64,000 nt of DNA from Xylogone sp. PMI_703 (Eukaryota > Ascomycota > Leotiomycetes). The DNA is taken from positions 2,728,001 to 2,792,000 of the forward strand of contig JAJTUQ010000003.1 of the NCBI GenBank assembly GCA_021399445.1. Reading direction: 5' to 3'. Position 1 is the first letter of the stretch. Every line of letters begins with the position of its first letter. The notes beneath the pieces are model-generated. The model was not told the DNA's origin. It saw only the letters and a list, made by a program, of their open reading frames with translations, and made no database searches. The position numbers and the translations under genes are program-made. Positions 24,741 to 36,294 of this stretch are shown here, piece after piece.

Positions 24741-25303
24741 TGGTAGACATTGGAAGAAAGCTACTTAACTCTGCGGTCTACACAGAAAGAACAGGCTAGC
24801 GCTTTACCTCGCATACAATCCGAAAATCACTGTAGCTCAGTACCATAACAAATGGAAGATATTTCACCCACTCCCATCTTCTTGTTCACCCAAACACCTT
24901 TTACAATGTAGTAGGGATAGAAGTACAATTGATGGGATATTTCTGGATTTGTAACCTTGCTAGAGAATTGGGTAATTTCCAAAACCAAACTTTTGGGACC
25001 CATACCGTACATGCTCGATATCGGTCCCGAACTAGACCATAGTAGCGCTGTGCAGGGCCACGGCGCCCATTTCATAGGTGGTATGTGCGCCTAATAAACT
25101 GTGTTGACGCCAGCTCATCGTGCCCATGTACGTAAAATACGCTAAAGATAGCTTATCCTCCTTGCAAAGTACAGTATTTGCGATGACACTGCGCGTGTTG
25201 CGCTTGAATGTGGCATTGTACACTACTATACAGTATCGCAGTATTCCAAAACCTCCCGACGGTAGGCTTTTAAATATTTCAACATGCGTTGAACCAGGGC
25301 AAT
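24741..25303. promoter_or_regulatory. Shared divergent promoter region
   Basis: These 563 nt separate the start codons of the MpaB-like gene (minus) and the glycosyltransferase (plus), so both promoters lie here. No defined motif is claimed. Confidence 0.4.
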
Positions 25304-26511
25304 ATGAACCCAACCAATTCAAGAGCTCACCGGGGCCGTCGCACGATATTCGTTGATCCAGATTCTATAATGGTCGGCGCGGACTCGTCCGTCCAGCCTA
25401 GCTTTCCAAGAATGCTTAAGGCTAGGCGTATTCGAACCACTGCTCTGGTTTCACTATTACTGATTGCCGTTATTTACCTCCTCGCCCCTTCGGGATATGT
25501 TCGAGACTTTCGCAGCTCCCATCTTGTGACGACTTCCGTGGATCATAGTGTGGACTGGTCGAGATTTGCCTATGTCCAATATGTTACCAACGCCCAGTAT
25601 CTCTGCAACTCTATCATGTTATTCGAGCGCCTGCACACGCTTGGAACGAAGGCAGACAAGTTAATGATGTATCCTGCAAAATTTAGGGTGGATGATACTT
25701 CCGATGAGGGTCGTCTCTTGCTTAAGGCAAAGAATGAATATGGCGTGAAGCTGACCCCTATACAAGTCCAGCGACGAAATGGTGGTGACAGTAAGGCATT
25801 GCACGCCTATCCATATAAACCGATACTAATGAGTGCTGTAGTCACCTGGGCAGAGAGTTATACGAAGCTTTTAGCATTCAATCAGACACAGTACGATCGG
25901 GTTTTAGGACTTGACTCTGACGCTACAGTCCTCCAACTAATGGACGAACTCTTCCTCCTCCCACCGTGCCCGGTTGCATTACCTCGAGCATACTGGCTAG
26001 AAGACAAGGAATATTTCCTGAGTTCACAGATTGTCTTGGTTCAGCCCTCGGCGATGGAATTTGCGCGAGTCGAGAAGGCTATAGCTTCTGCTGGTCCAAA
26101 CGATTTTGATATGGAAATTTTCAACAATCTTTATGGAAAGAGCGCCATGATTATTCCGCATCGGCGTTATGATCTTCTCACAAGGGCATTTCGAGAAGAT
26201 CATAAGCTGTCATACTTGGGAAATGAAGTGGAAGAATGGGATCCTGACCAAGTCTTGAAAGAGGCAAAGTTCCTTCACTTCTCTGACTGGCCGGTCCCTA
26301 AGCCCTGGATACCCAATTACAGCCTGATGGATGAACACAAGCCACCATGTACTGATGACGGTAAAAATTGCAGGGCACAGGAACTGTGGCTTGGGTTTTA
26401 CAGCGACTTTGCGGAAAGAAGAGAGGTAAGCTTTCTACTCATATGCTGCAGACCATGCTAATCATATTCCAGAGAGTTTGCGGTATCAAAGTTCCTCCTA
26501 GACCGAACTAA
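25304..26511 (+). CDS. GT8-family glycosyltransferase (Golgi type II membrane protein, GNT1-like)
   Basis: Two exons, 25304-26425 and 26473-26511, give 386 aa. The chosen start is the first in-frame ATG. A short basic cytosolic tail precedes one signal anchor (TTALVSLLLIAVIYLLAP, about residues 46-63), so the catalytic domain should be lumenal. The catalytic domain has YVTNAQYLCNS near its start, a metal-binding DxD in RVLGLDSDATV, then LPRAYWLED, and a late HFSDWPVPKPW block. These match fungal glycogenin-like/N-acetylglucosaminyltransferase members of GT family 8. Sugar donor and acceptor cannot be told. The second exon adds only 12 residues; its GTAAGC donor and CAG acceptor are clean and keep frame. 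Confidence 0.85.
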
Positions 26512-27336
26512 GCTATGAGTAGATTTGCAATTCGCAACTTGGCATGCGAGATAGAGAGTAATGAAGATCTCCACGGATACGAAGCAATGAGTGTATTATA
26601 TTTTGTAATTGATATGACTACCGCTAGAATGAGTTGGCCTGGCAGATGCTGGTTATTGAGCTACTACCCTCACGATGTAATGGTTAGTCCTGGCAAAGGA
26701 AATTTGGTCCAGAGTTTATGGCAACTAGATACTAAGAATCCGAACCCACATTCAGATTTTAGGTCTAGCCTTTAACTGAAAAAAATTCACACTTACAAAA
26801 CTCTTTCTGATTTACTTACCACCTGTGATGTCCAAATGGATGGAATCTACCGTTGAAGGAGCAGACGATTTCATTTATGCTGATAACCGCCTACTTATAT
26901 AAAGCGCCATTGCGCCTTGGGCCCTCGTATTGCCACGTGCGGCCAGCCTTAATTCACCTAAGGCTTAAAGATAACTACCACAAGTAGACATAGCAATTGG
27001 CCTGCTGTCACTATCCCTGCTTGGATTTGGATTTAACTCTTTGAAATGATACTGGCTTCCAAATGTCCCCTTCTCACATTATCATTGGCCAGGTTATCCA
27101 CTCATCTCTAGGCGCGCACTGACTGGCTCCGTATGCCTCCTTCGCCTATCTGGGTTGCGACAGTTTGACCATCACGGACATCAGACAAAGATGAAACTAC
27201 GGGGTAGTTGAAACGAAGTCCCGTGAGAAAAGGTACATCTACAAACATGTAAGAAACATTTTCTTTTGCGTTCGAAACATTTTATCATTCTCTTCTCGTA
27301 TTTTTCACATTAAGTCGAATCTTGAAGATTTGCGCA
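26512..27336. other. Intergenic, no gene supported
   Basis: About 0.8 kb between two plus-strand genes. One 86-codon frame at 26515-26775 follows the glycosyltransferase stop at once and has no recognisable content; I read it as 3' UTR. The right half is the SET gene promoter. Confidence 0.4.
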
Positions 27337-28771
27337 ATGTTTTCCTTATCATATGGATTGTTACTTTCTCTGCTGGTTTGTTCTACAAATGCGAGCCAGG
27401 AGCCGCAGCAAATACTTAATTTAGAAGTGCTTGGAAACACTTCCAGTTCAACATCAGATTCCAACTTGGTGTCATCGCCGGAAATTGAAGAGCAGCATTG
27501 TGACTCCGGGAGCTGTGGGAACTATTATGGATCAGCAAATCAGACGTCGTCAGGACCTTGGACGTATGAGCCCAAGTGCGTAGAAGACGAAGAATCGTTC
27601 GAGACATTTTGTGTCTATACAAATGCTAGTTTTGCAAATGGGAGGGGGATATCGTTCTTTACAACTCCAGCAATCGCCAGAAAAGTTCTTGAACTTCCTG
27701 CCTTTACGCAACGAGGCTTACACGACAATGTCAATGTGTTTGATAACCCGCCGTGGGAAGTCAAGTTCGTCTCAGGCCGTGGAAATGGCCTCTTCGCAAC
27801 TAGGACCCTTCATCGTGGAGATTTAATAATCTCTACTACCCCGGTTGGAATATATATGAGCGACGCATTCTTTCCTGACTTCCCGCTCGAATACCAGCAC
27901 CTTCACGTTTCATTTGATCAATTACCAAAAGCAACGCAAGACATATTCATGGATTCGGCAGCCAATTATGAAGGAGATCCACTCATGGAGAGAATAAATA
28001 CCAACGCATTTTCGGGGGATTTTGAAGGCTCCCCCCATTTCCTTATGTATCCTGAAACTGCTGTATGTAGTTTTTGTTATCTTTACTTGTTTCCTGAGCT
28101 GACGAGCGTTCCAGCGCATGAACCATGATTGCCGCCCAAAGTAAGTTGCAGAGACACTACCCTCGTGAACCAGCTACTAACGTGGGACAGTGCTATGTAT
28201 TATTTTGATCCTGCTACTCTCATACACTCGACCCATGCATCTAGGACAATAGAGCCTGGAGAAGAGATCACTCTAACTTGTAAGCTCCTTCAAAGGCGAT
28301 AAGGCCCACTATCTGACCTAGGTAGATATCAATATGCTCCAACCATACACTTTCCGCCAAGAAAATTTGAAAGAACACTGGGGATTTGAGTGCTCATGTA
28401 ACCTATGCTCGCTGGAACCCCATGAGAGGGCAATGTCAGATGCCAGAATCAGATCGATTATCGAGTATCAAGAAGACCTTTCAGATTGGTCACGCAGATC
28501 GCAGGGAAACCCAACGCTCGCTGAAGAGCTCATCATCCTTTACGAACGAGAAGAAATTCATGCTGGCTCAGGCACAGCACATATGCTAGCTGCCTTGGCC
28601 TACAATGGCGAAGGGAGGACTAGTTTAGCAAAATGGCATGCTAAAAAAGCTATCAAAGCTGGCTTGATCTATACGGGGACGGGCGATGCTAATGCTACTG
28701 AGATGAAGACTCTAATTGACAATCCAGAGTCGCACTGGAGTTATATGGCGAGATTACAGAGAAGGTATTGA
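27337..28771 (+). CDS. SET-domain protein with N-terminal signal peptide
   Basis: Four exons (27337-28062, 28115-28140, 28191-28279, 28326-28771) give 428 aa. The SET domain is split by introns but intact: GRGNGLFATRTLHRGDLI (N-SET), then RMNHDCRPNA (the NH-x-C-x-PN cofactor motif, about residues 243-252), then TIEPGEEITLTYI (catalytic tyrosine region), followed by a cysteine-rich post-SET (FECSCNLC). Exon 2 is only 26 nt and supplies the core of the NHDC motif, which strongly supports the model. The N-terminus (SLSYGLLLSLLVCSTNAS) reads as a cleavable signal peptide, unusual for a protein methyltransferase. Related fungal proteins are annotated as SET domain-containing protein 5-like. Substrate unknown. 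Confidence 0.88.
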
Positions 28772-29046
28772 TATACTTAAGGCTGGCATTGGGGAACTTT
28801 GTGGCGTTCATTCTGTAGATATAATTACTTGTAGATTGGTGTATACTAAAGAGCAATTGATCGGCTAGATCATGATATTCTGAAAAAGCATTGTATCATG
28901 GCATTCTTTGATTATGGCCGGCCAGGAACCCGAAAGTAATGATAATTATACCCCCTAAAACTATATAAATGCATTACCGGCAAATTCAACACCGAAAACC
29001 AGAGTCGGAGCTTATGTAAATCATCTTCTGTCTAGCTAAATCCAAT

Positions 29047-30088
29047 TTAAGAAAAGTCCTCTCCTTGCTCCTCGATTGCATTCTTCACTCTTAATAACAT
29101 CGTAGTCTTCCACTTATCGAGCTTGCTCATTTGATCATATTTAAATAACTTGTCCGCAAAGGCCTCCTGGTCACCCGCTTCTATGGTCTCGGTCAAATCG
29201 GACAACAACTGAAACTCCCGCGTGCTCTGGAAGGTGTGATCCATGTCTACATATTTCTCAAGACCTCGCTTGAGCGAAACCATATCACCCAGAGCCATTA
29301 GGCAAATTCCAGATTTTAAGAGATATTCTTTTACGGAGTATCTCATGAGGTTATTGTTCACGGAGGTCTGTGCCACTTTCTCGTACTGCTCCACAGCCCG
29401 GACATAATCGCCCTCAAGCGCGGCGATGTCAGCAACTTTGAGATAAAGTTTGTTGGCCAATCTGAGCATTTGTTAGCGTTCATTCAACCTTATACTAGAG
29501 AAGAGGTTCTTACGCCTCAGCATTGTCTCCCGAGAACCAATCAGCAGCAACCGCATAGCTGTCCAATGCATTCTTCATATCGCCCACCTCTTCGTAAAGC
29601 TCTGCTAGGTTTTGTTTCTGAGTCGCCGCCCTCCTTAAGTTGCCCTTTTGTGCGTAATGATTGATTGCCTTGTCCAGACACCGAGCTGCATCTTGCGGGT
29701 ACTCTTTTCGGTACACCTTGAAGGCATCCTGGAGGGTATTTGCGGCATCATCAGGCTCATTTAACTTGGTTAATTGGATATCTGCAGCCTTCTCGAAAGC
29801 TTCGCCGGACTCCTTATCTGTCGCGCGGGTGAGTTAACGTGTTGATCGTTAGGAGGATTAGATCGTCTTTGCTCACTTTGTTTGGCAAGCCGGAATGAAT
29901 TTGCCGCCTGGCTATATAGATCCGCTGCGTTCTCCCATTTCTCAGTCCGACCACCAAATAAACTGAACCCCGAGCCTGCGCCCGAGGCGGCTTTCTCAGC
30001 CTTGAAGCTGTTATTAAGGAAGCTCCCACGTGAGAATGGCGGGGTTGATACTGACCTTTTGAAGTAAGGCACGGGGATCAGAAGCCAT
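29047..30088 (-). CDS. SEC17: Alpha-SNAP, vesicular fusion protein Sec17
   Basis: Four exons on the minus strand: 30088-30056, 30000-29877, 29817-29514 and 29461-29047, giving 291 aa, nearly the length of yeast Sec17 (292). The N-terminus MASDPRALLQK is followed by AEKAASGAGSGFSLFGG, the membrane-attachment loop typical of alpha-SNAP. TPR-like helical hairpins follow (KWENAADLYSQAANSFRLAKQ; KNALDSYAVAADWF; AVEQYEKVAQTSVNN). The C-terminus, with the LLRVKNAIEE block that stimulates the NSF ATPase, is present. The protein recruits Sec18/NSF to cis-SNARE complexes in the cytosol for disassembly (family knowledge). It is divergent from the mitochondrial GatC gene with 372 nt between starts. Confidence 0.96.
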
Positions 30089-30460
30089 TGTCAATAGCAG
30101 AAGTATAGGCCCCTACAATAGCTGTACTGGACCTGAAATTTCAAATAAACAACAAAAGTCTCCGTGAAGGAGGTATTCAAGTTGACATGAAGTGTCATAT
30201 CGCCAAAGGCGATGACGCTGTTACCTATAGCGGCCTAGTGGGATGTGGAGACGTGGCTGAGTTTTAGCCTGGTCTCAGCCTTGCCTAAAGGTTTCAACCT
30301 CGCCGCTAGAAATTCCAGGGTACCACAAGCCAATATATACACCTTTCGAGAAAGGTGAGCACATTAGCTTCCACTGTAGGACTTCGTGGATATTGAAGCT
30401 CTTTTGCCAAGGTCAATTGCTGATCGATGTGGTATAGGCTCCCTAAAAGTCACTGGAGCT
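30089..30460. promoter_or_regulatory. Bidirectional promoter region SEC17 / GatC
   Basis: These 372 nt separate the two divergent start codons and must contain both promoters. No specific transcription-factor site is claimed. Confidence 0.45.
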
Positions 30461-31075
30461 ATGTCTAGTCTTTTATGTACACAATGTCGAGCTTCCTTGA
30501 GACGAGCCATTCGAGCAGGATGTCTTGATAAAGCCAACCAAAATCTATTATTCAAGAATATCTCTTCTCAGGTGGTGAGGAAAAGTGATAAAGTTGATAT
30601 TGGGGCGCTTCTCTCTAAGCCGACCTGGTCTGTCCGCTCTCTCTTACCGGATCCGTCAAAGCCATTGGAAGAAGAAATAACCCCTAACCAACTTCATCAT
30701 CTCTTACGTTTATCCGCACTTCCACAACCGAAATCTGCGGAAGAAGAAGCAAAATTGCTAGAAACTTTGCACTCACAATTGCATTTTGTGCGTGATATCC
30801 AAAGTGTCGATACTGAGGGAGTGGAGCCATTACAGAGTATTAGAGACGAATCGGAGGAGGGGATTAAAGACGCTACAATTGGCCTTGAAACAAAAGAAAT
30901 AGCGGAGGCACTTGCAAATGAAGAAGTAATAGGACGAAATAGACGGCCTAGGAGACGAAGAACAGCACCTGTTGATACACGAGGAGTAGAAGACTGGGAC
31001 GTAACAGGCACAGCTAAGGAGATTGTCGAAACAGCTGGAGGCAAGTTTTTCATTGTAAGAAGTGGTAAAGAATAA
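30461..31075 (+). CDS. Mitochondrial glutamyl-tRNA(Gln) amidotransferase subunit C (GatC/Gta3-like)
   Basis: A single exon of 204 codons starting at the first in-frame ATG. The first 40 residues are basic, rich in Ser and Arg, and lack acidic residues, consistent with a mitochondrial targeting peptide. Residues about 75-135 form the GatC core: a LLRLSALPQP helix, then EEEAKLLETLHSQLHFV, then the VDTEGVEPLQSIRDE block that in bacteria wraps around the GatA active site. A basic linker (NRRPRRRRTAP) and a short conserved tail end the protein. In the mitochondrial matrix GatCAB/GatFAB converts misacylated Glu-tRNA(Gln) to Gln-tRNA(Gln) (family knowledge). Convergent with the following minus-strand gene, 105 nt apart. 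Confidence 0.85.
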   Translation: MSSLLCTQCRASLRRAIRAGCLDKANQNLLFKNISSQVVRKSDKVDIGALLSKPTWSVRSLLPDPSKPLEEEITPNQLHHLLRLSALPQPKSAEEEAKLLETLHSQLHFVRDIQSVDTEGVEPLQSIRDESEEGIKDATIGLETKEIAEALANEEVIGRNRRPRRRRTAPVDTRGVEDWDVTGTAKEIVETAGGKFFIVRSGKE

Positions 31076-31180
31076 TGATACCCTATAAATGTGAACACAT
31101 TTGAATGTAATAGAACGTTTAACAGCGTTTATTTTGTCTGGACTATTCCATATTCATCACTTCGTATATAAATTAGTGTC

Positions 31181-33322
31181 TCATACATGAAGATGAAGGC
31201 TTTCGGTCATCTTCTCCATCATGGTATGATCAGTTTTGTGTTTCACTTGTTGCTCCATCTTATCAACATCCTCATCATCGACATCTCCGCCACTCTTTTG
31301 CTTCTCTTCGTCTTCTTTCTTTTCAGCCTCATCCATTAATGCCACTGTTTCTTCCTCTTCAGCTACTTCTTTCAAGTCAATGTCCTCGAAGTCTATCCTC
31401 TTCAGAATAGAGCCAACCATGAACTGATATCGTCGATGTCCACTCACTAAATCACTTACATCAACGCTTTCGACACCCTTGACATCCTCAATTTGCTGTA
31501 GTCCAGCAACACCAAGATGGATGCTACTTGTTCTATAAAGAAATGCCAGGATCAGATCGTTCTCGGAGTAGACGTTAACAACACGTCCCGCAACCACACT
31601 TCTCATCGCTCTCCAATCTGGAGCAGTACTTGGAGCGGGAGTACCCATGAGGACAACGTTTTCAACCAAGCCGAATGCTTTTCGTTCAGCTAAACTCAGC
31701 AAGCAGGAGTATATGAGTCTTGCACCCATGCTGTATCCTATCAATGTAACAGGTCTCTCCCCCTGAGCTTTGTTGATCAAGGCATCAGCCAGGACCAAAC
31801 CAGCCTTATCCGCTCTATTCTTTGCAACGGAGAATGGATTGTCGACTATTTTAGAGATCTTCAAAATACTCAGAGGCCAGAGTGCTTCCATCAGACTGGC
31901 AAATATTGTCCTCTTAATGATCTGCTTTTTGGCAACGGACCATGCTGCACTCTTTGCTACAACTTCCATTGAGGTCCCAAGTGATGTGAGCGCTTCAAGC
32001 TCCCATCTCAAAGCAAATACTTCACTTTGGTGGCCTAAAGCTCTCCAAGGGGTAATAACGTCCTCCTTTTGCTCAAGCCATCCACTAATTCCAATCGTCA
32101 CCCGTAATCGCGGGTCATCGGGGTAACGCAGGTGATGTTTGGAACTTCCGAGAGGCAGAAATGCGAAGTCCTCAACCTCTTTGGCATAGGCATCGATCAT
32201 TTTTGAAGTCATCCGTCCGCCATATGCTCCAAATAACGCTCCTACAACCACACTACTTTCAGCAAGGGCTCCAAGTAGGGTAGCTGCAGCAGTTGCCTCT
32301 AGGCCTAGCCCTGCCATGATTGTACCCACGGCTCCGGCTACCAGGGGGGCTGCTAACCCTCCCGTAACCCCGATAACGGCTATTAAGTGATCAGCGGGCA
32401 GATTGGGTGCATTCTAATGGGCATTCACTCACCAGCACCGGCTACACCAGCTAATCCCACCTTCCATGCATGGGAGACTTTGTTAGACTCAGATCTTTTC
32501 TCAGCCTCCTCAGTCCCGGACATATGTTTGGCAGCTTGAATAAGCCCCTGTGAGATCTTGACTTCATGTTCGACCAAAATATGCAAGGGAAGATGGAGGG
32601 AAGATGAAAGATGTAAGAGCAATACTCTAGAGTATGAAGCGTAATTTTCAAGGCCTAGTAGGAGTAATAACACTGCATGGAGAAGCAGGACGCGCTTCTC
32701 CTTTGGCAAAGAGTAAAGCGAGGTTGATGTTGGGGGGTAGAGCCGGACTAGAGCTGCGTCCGCATCTTCCGTATTTGTGTCTGGTGCTATAATTGCAATT
32801 AATATTTTGTGTATGCCATATCATCGATATTATATCCTACTCACAAATTACTTTTGTATCAGGCTTTAGATCAGTATTAGCCGCCGCTACATTAGAAGTA
32901 TCCTCCTTCTTATCCTCAGAGGCCGTTCCAGCCTTGTTCATAATTGTCCCAAGTCTGGTCACCACGGAGTCGTTCCACTTCTGGAAATAATCAAGAGCAG
33001 CATCCTTCAGCTCTAGCATCTTAGGAACAGAGAGCTCCTTCGCGCGTTTCTCACGCATCTTTCTAGCCTTTTCTTCTTCTTCTGTTGCTTCATGACTCTT
33101 ATCAGAGTCGACATTGGGATTCTTTTCATTAGCTTTTGAAGACATTGCGTCAGCTTCACTTGCAATTGAAGCATTAAAAGTGTCTAATATCTGCTTGCGC
33201 ATTCGTTCTGTAATATTGACTATCAGCAGTGTTAGCTCGGCGCGCTCATCGGTCGTGAGCAGCGCAGAGAGGTCCTGCTCATGTTCATGCTTGGATCCAG
33301 CTTTAGACGTCCATGGAGACAT
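31181..33322 (-). CDS. TMCO4/DUF726-family alpha/beta-hydrolase-like membrane protein
   Basis: Three exons on the minus strand: 33322-32845, 32786-32433 and 32379-31181, giving 676 aa. The N-terminal third is helical and charged. A glycine-rich membrane region follows (LAGVAGAG joined to AVIGVTGGLAAPLVAGAVG and then LLGALAESSVVVGALFGAYGG). The C-terminal half contains a hydrolase core with the nucleophile elbow LIGYSMGARL (Ser about 493) and VVLMGTPAPS, then a Glu/Lys-rich tail. This order is that of fungal DUF726/TMCO4 proteins; yeast Mil1/Yfl034w (AP-1-linked) is a member. It is probably a membrane-associated lipase-like enzyme whose catalytic activity cannot be judged here. Confidence 0.9.
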
Positions 33323-33753
33323 ATTTAATTGTCGTTATAAAATTATTCTCTGCTGGTAGAATGTGAGAGTTCCTATGCCCTTATCATTGACGTCATAATC
33401 CCAGTGAATATCTCTGTACAACACACTAGAATAGTTATTAGAGGTTTATATTAATTAAACAAGCGCTTCGCATATGCAGCACGGCAAGATGCAATTGTAT
33501 CATCAATTTTCATGACAGAAGTAGACAATACTTAGGTAACATACTCGACTCTTTTAAGTGCTCACAGGTTTAGCGTTTTTATCTCAGCTGAACCTGTAAA
33601 TTTGAGGCTAAGCCTATCTCACGCGCTTGATTAGCCGTTGGCGAAGCTTTATAATAAAGACATTCAAAGGCTTATTGATTCAGGGATGAGGCTGTGTGGG
33701 TTATAAAAACATGGTATAAGTTCTATAATAGCATACGACCAAAACGCCAGAAG
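33323..33753. other. Intergenic, no gene seen
   Basis: These 431 nt lie between two minus-strand genes and hold the TMCO4-like promoter and the CHS5 3' UTR. Composition is AT-rich with no repeat or RNA signal that I can recognise. Confidence 0.45.
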
Positions 33754-35047
33754 CTATTCAAGTGCAATTTCCTGGAAGCTCGCATTACCTGGAGTGCGAC
33801 TTCCTGAGCCGGAAGCCTCTTTAGCCTCCTCTTTTTTCTCTTCTTCTTCACCTTCCTCTTCTTCGTCGTCGTCCTCCTTTTCCCCTTCCTTCTCTTTCTC
33901 CTCTGGTGCGTTTTCTGTAGGCTGCAAGGCCACTTTCTGCCGGTCTCGATCTTCAACCCTGACCTTTTGTTCTTCTGTTACCGTGGTTTTGTGCTCATCA
34001 TCCTCCTCTTCCTCATCGCTACTTTCTTCCGTATCCTTCTCCTTTTCCGGCTCATCCTTGGCGGGAGGGGGCGGTGGTGACTTCTCCTGCCCATTTGTCC
34101 CGTTGGTTTGTGCAGGTGTGGCAGAAGGCTGCTGTGGTTTTTGTGCTGCTGGTTGGACCTGCGAATGACTGGGTGTCGCGCCAGCCTGTATAGGGCGTGG
34201 ATCAGCATCGAGGTAATATTGCCTGACCCCGACTATGCGGCCTCCTTTTTCGCAGCCTTCCAGCCATTCTGGTCTCACAACAGGTATATTCATCTCTACA
34301 GCTTTCTCCCAGGCAATACCTCTCCCTTCAGTTGTAATAAAATGCGTTGTATCGATACGCACTGAATCCGCTAGTTTTGCCCCAATCCTCTCGACTGTCT
34401 TCGCGAGATTGTCGCGTAATTGCGCAGGAAGGATGCCTGGAGTGACGGTGATTCCACTCAGATCGGTCATTTTGTGTGTCTTCACAGTCAATTTTTCACT
34501 AGCATAAGTACCCGCAGTGGTTCGGAGCACAAGTTGAAACGTGTACTCGGTGTCGATTGCTAAACCACTGATCTTAGTGCTGTGGAGGGTGGTTGGCTTG
34601 GGGATGTTTCCAGCTTTCTGGCCATTGCGGAATAAAGAAAGTGAGATACAATCAGCTGTTGCAAGCTCAATTGGATCCCATTCGAGCACTACCGATGTCT
34701 GGGTGGCATTTCGGCAGCGAAGGACAGGTGGTGAGGGTTCAGAATCGCCAAATGAGGAGTAGATGGCATCTTGTAAGGCGCGGAAAGCAGATTCTGACTT
34801 TCCTTCAGAGTTGAAGTTTCGAGAAACTGTAATATCGACAATACTTCCGGATGATATATTTGGTGGGAGGAGAATCGATGGAAACTCAATCTTTTGAACA
34901 ATGTGTTAGCATCTCCTAAAGCATGATGCAAGGTAACATTGTGCGGGTTCCAGTTAGCCCGAAATACAAACTCACAAGTCTCTTATCTTGAGTTAATAGT
35001 ACTGCAACACCGGCATCTACTTTGCCAACTGTCAAAGAGACCAACAT
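33754..35047 (-). CDS. CHS5: Exomer core subunit Chs5
   Basis: Two exons on the minus strand, 35047-34976 and 34890-33754, giving 402 aa. Exon 1 encodes MLVSLTVGKVDAGVAVLL then TQDKRL, and joins to IEFPSILLPPNISSGSI, which matches the N-terminal dimerisation segment of yeast Chs5. A fibronectin type III domain follows (about residues 75-160, with SVVLEWDPIELATADCISL), then a BRCT domain (about 165-265, with TTHFITTEGRGIAWEKA and VVRPEWLEGC). The remaining tail is Pro/Gln-rich and then a long Glu/Lys/Asp-rich region. Chs5 and ChAPs form the exomer coat that moves chitin synthase 3 and other cargo from trans-Golgi to plasma membrane (family knowledge). Confidence 0.94.
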
Positions 35048-35311
35048 CTTGACTTGGGTTGATGTTGACTCTTTGAAACGCTAGATATCCGTATTGCGAC
35101 AGAGCTTCTTCAATAATAATGCGACGGCTCACCATAAGCTTGGACATACACGCAGCATATCGCCTAATTGGTCATAGCGCAAGGCTGACACCACGCTAAA
35201 AGTGCAAGGAGCCTGATCCACCAAATTTCGAGGAACAAAGGTGCGAGCGAGTCCTTACGAGATGAACCTTCGTACTTATGTTATACATTATTACATCTCT
35301 CATACCGGGCT

Positions 35312-36194
35312 CTAACGGGCACTCCTCCAGCTCTTAGAAGAACTATCTTGTGGCTTCTTCACCCGAGGAACGTGGCCTTTCCTTTCTCCAAATGCCTTAG
35401 TTGCTGTCCTTGCTCTGGCACCATTAGATATACGTATTATGTGTTTAACTGCGACATCTGCTTCCTTCTGCAACTCCACGTTACTTAGGTGCACCATGGA
35501 GATGTCTGGAGACAACTGAGCAGTGCCATAGAGTGGAGGTTTCTGATCGTTCAGGCGACTCCCATCTCGACTGAACCCTTCTCTCCTCAACGCCTCGATA
35601 AAGCATATCCTAAGCCTACGAGCGAGCCAGCTTCGCACAACTCTCTTGCCCACGGTTTTGAAAGACAGGCAAGACCACCACAAGGTGTCTGTTCGAGATG
35701 TGTAGCGCTTTAGTAATTTCTCCTGTAATGGATGGTATTGCTGGTCGAGGATCCGTGTTGCTAGAGCGCTATATGCTGGATGCGGTGCAAATCTGCAGAC
35801 AAACGACTTCACCCCGCCTATGTACTTGAGAGAGCTGAAATCTTGGATGCGGTTGCGCGTAGCCGCTGACATAGCTGAAGGAAGAGTCATCATATACGTA
35901 AGGAGCGTGGTACTGTTTTGAAAATAAAAGAGATTCTAGCCAGTCATTGTCTATATCCGTAACACCCAGGTACTGTTGCAACCCCAGTCCGAAAAAAATC
36001 ACCGTTGGCTCTTGAAGAAATTGCGATGGTCGAAGCTCACGGTTACAGGCGGTAAGAATAGCAACAATGGACTCCGGGAGCAAAGTCCGCCACGCTACAG
36101 CATAATTAGGCTTAGCGCATAATGCATGTGACGCACAAAATGCCCCCCACTAAGACAACACCCGCCCAGTCTTGAACTTCGCCTTCCAGTCCAT
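35312..36194 (-). CDS. Hypothetical protein, modelled from three exons
   Basis: I do not recognise this family. Two overlapping open frames on the minus strand join if introns are placed at 36161-36111 (donor GTGTTG, acceptor CTAAG) and 35897-35825 (donor GTATAT, acceptor CTCAAG). The resulting model starts at ATG 36194 and gives 252 aa in exact frame. Both donors are weak, so the 5' part is tentative; exon 3 (35824-35312) is firmer. The product is basic, with no signal peptide. Notable segments are LRPSQFLQEPTVIFFGLGLQ, SLKYIGGVKSFVCRF in the alternative frame around exon 3, and a C-terminal Arg/Lys tail (GERKGHVPRVKKPQ). It is divergent from the eIF1A gene, with about 100 nt between starts. 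Confidence 0.45.
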
Positions 36195-36294
36195 TCCAAC
36201 CTTTTATCCAAACATATCAACACTCGTCTTCTCCAGTACCAACCTATACCCAAAAACACATAAATACATAGTTTTCATCAAGGAATAAGTCAAT

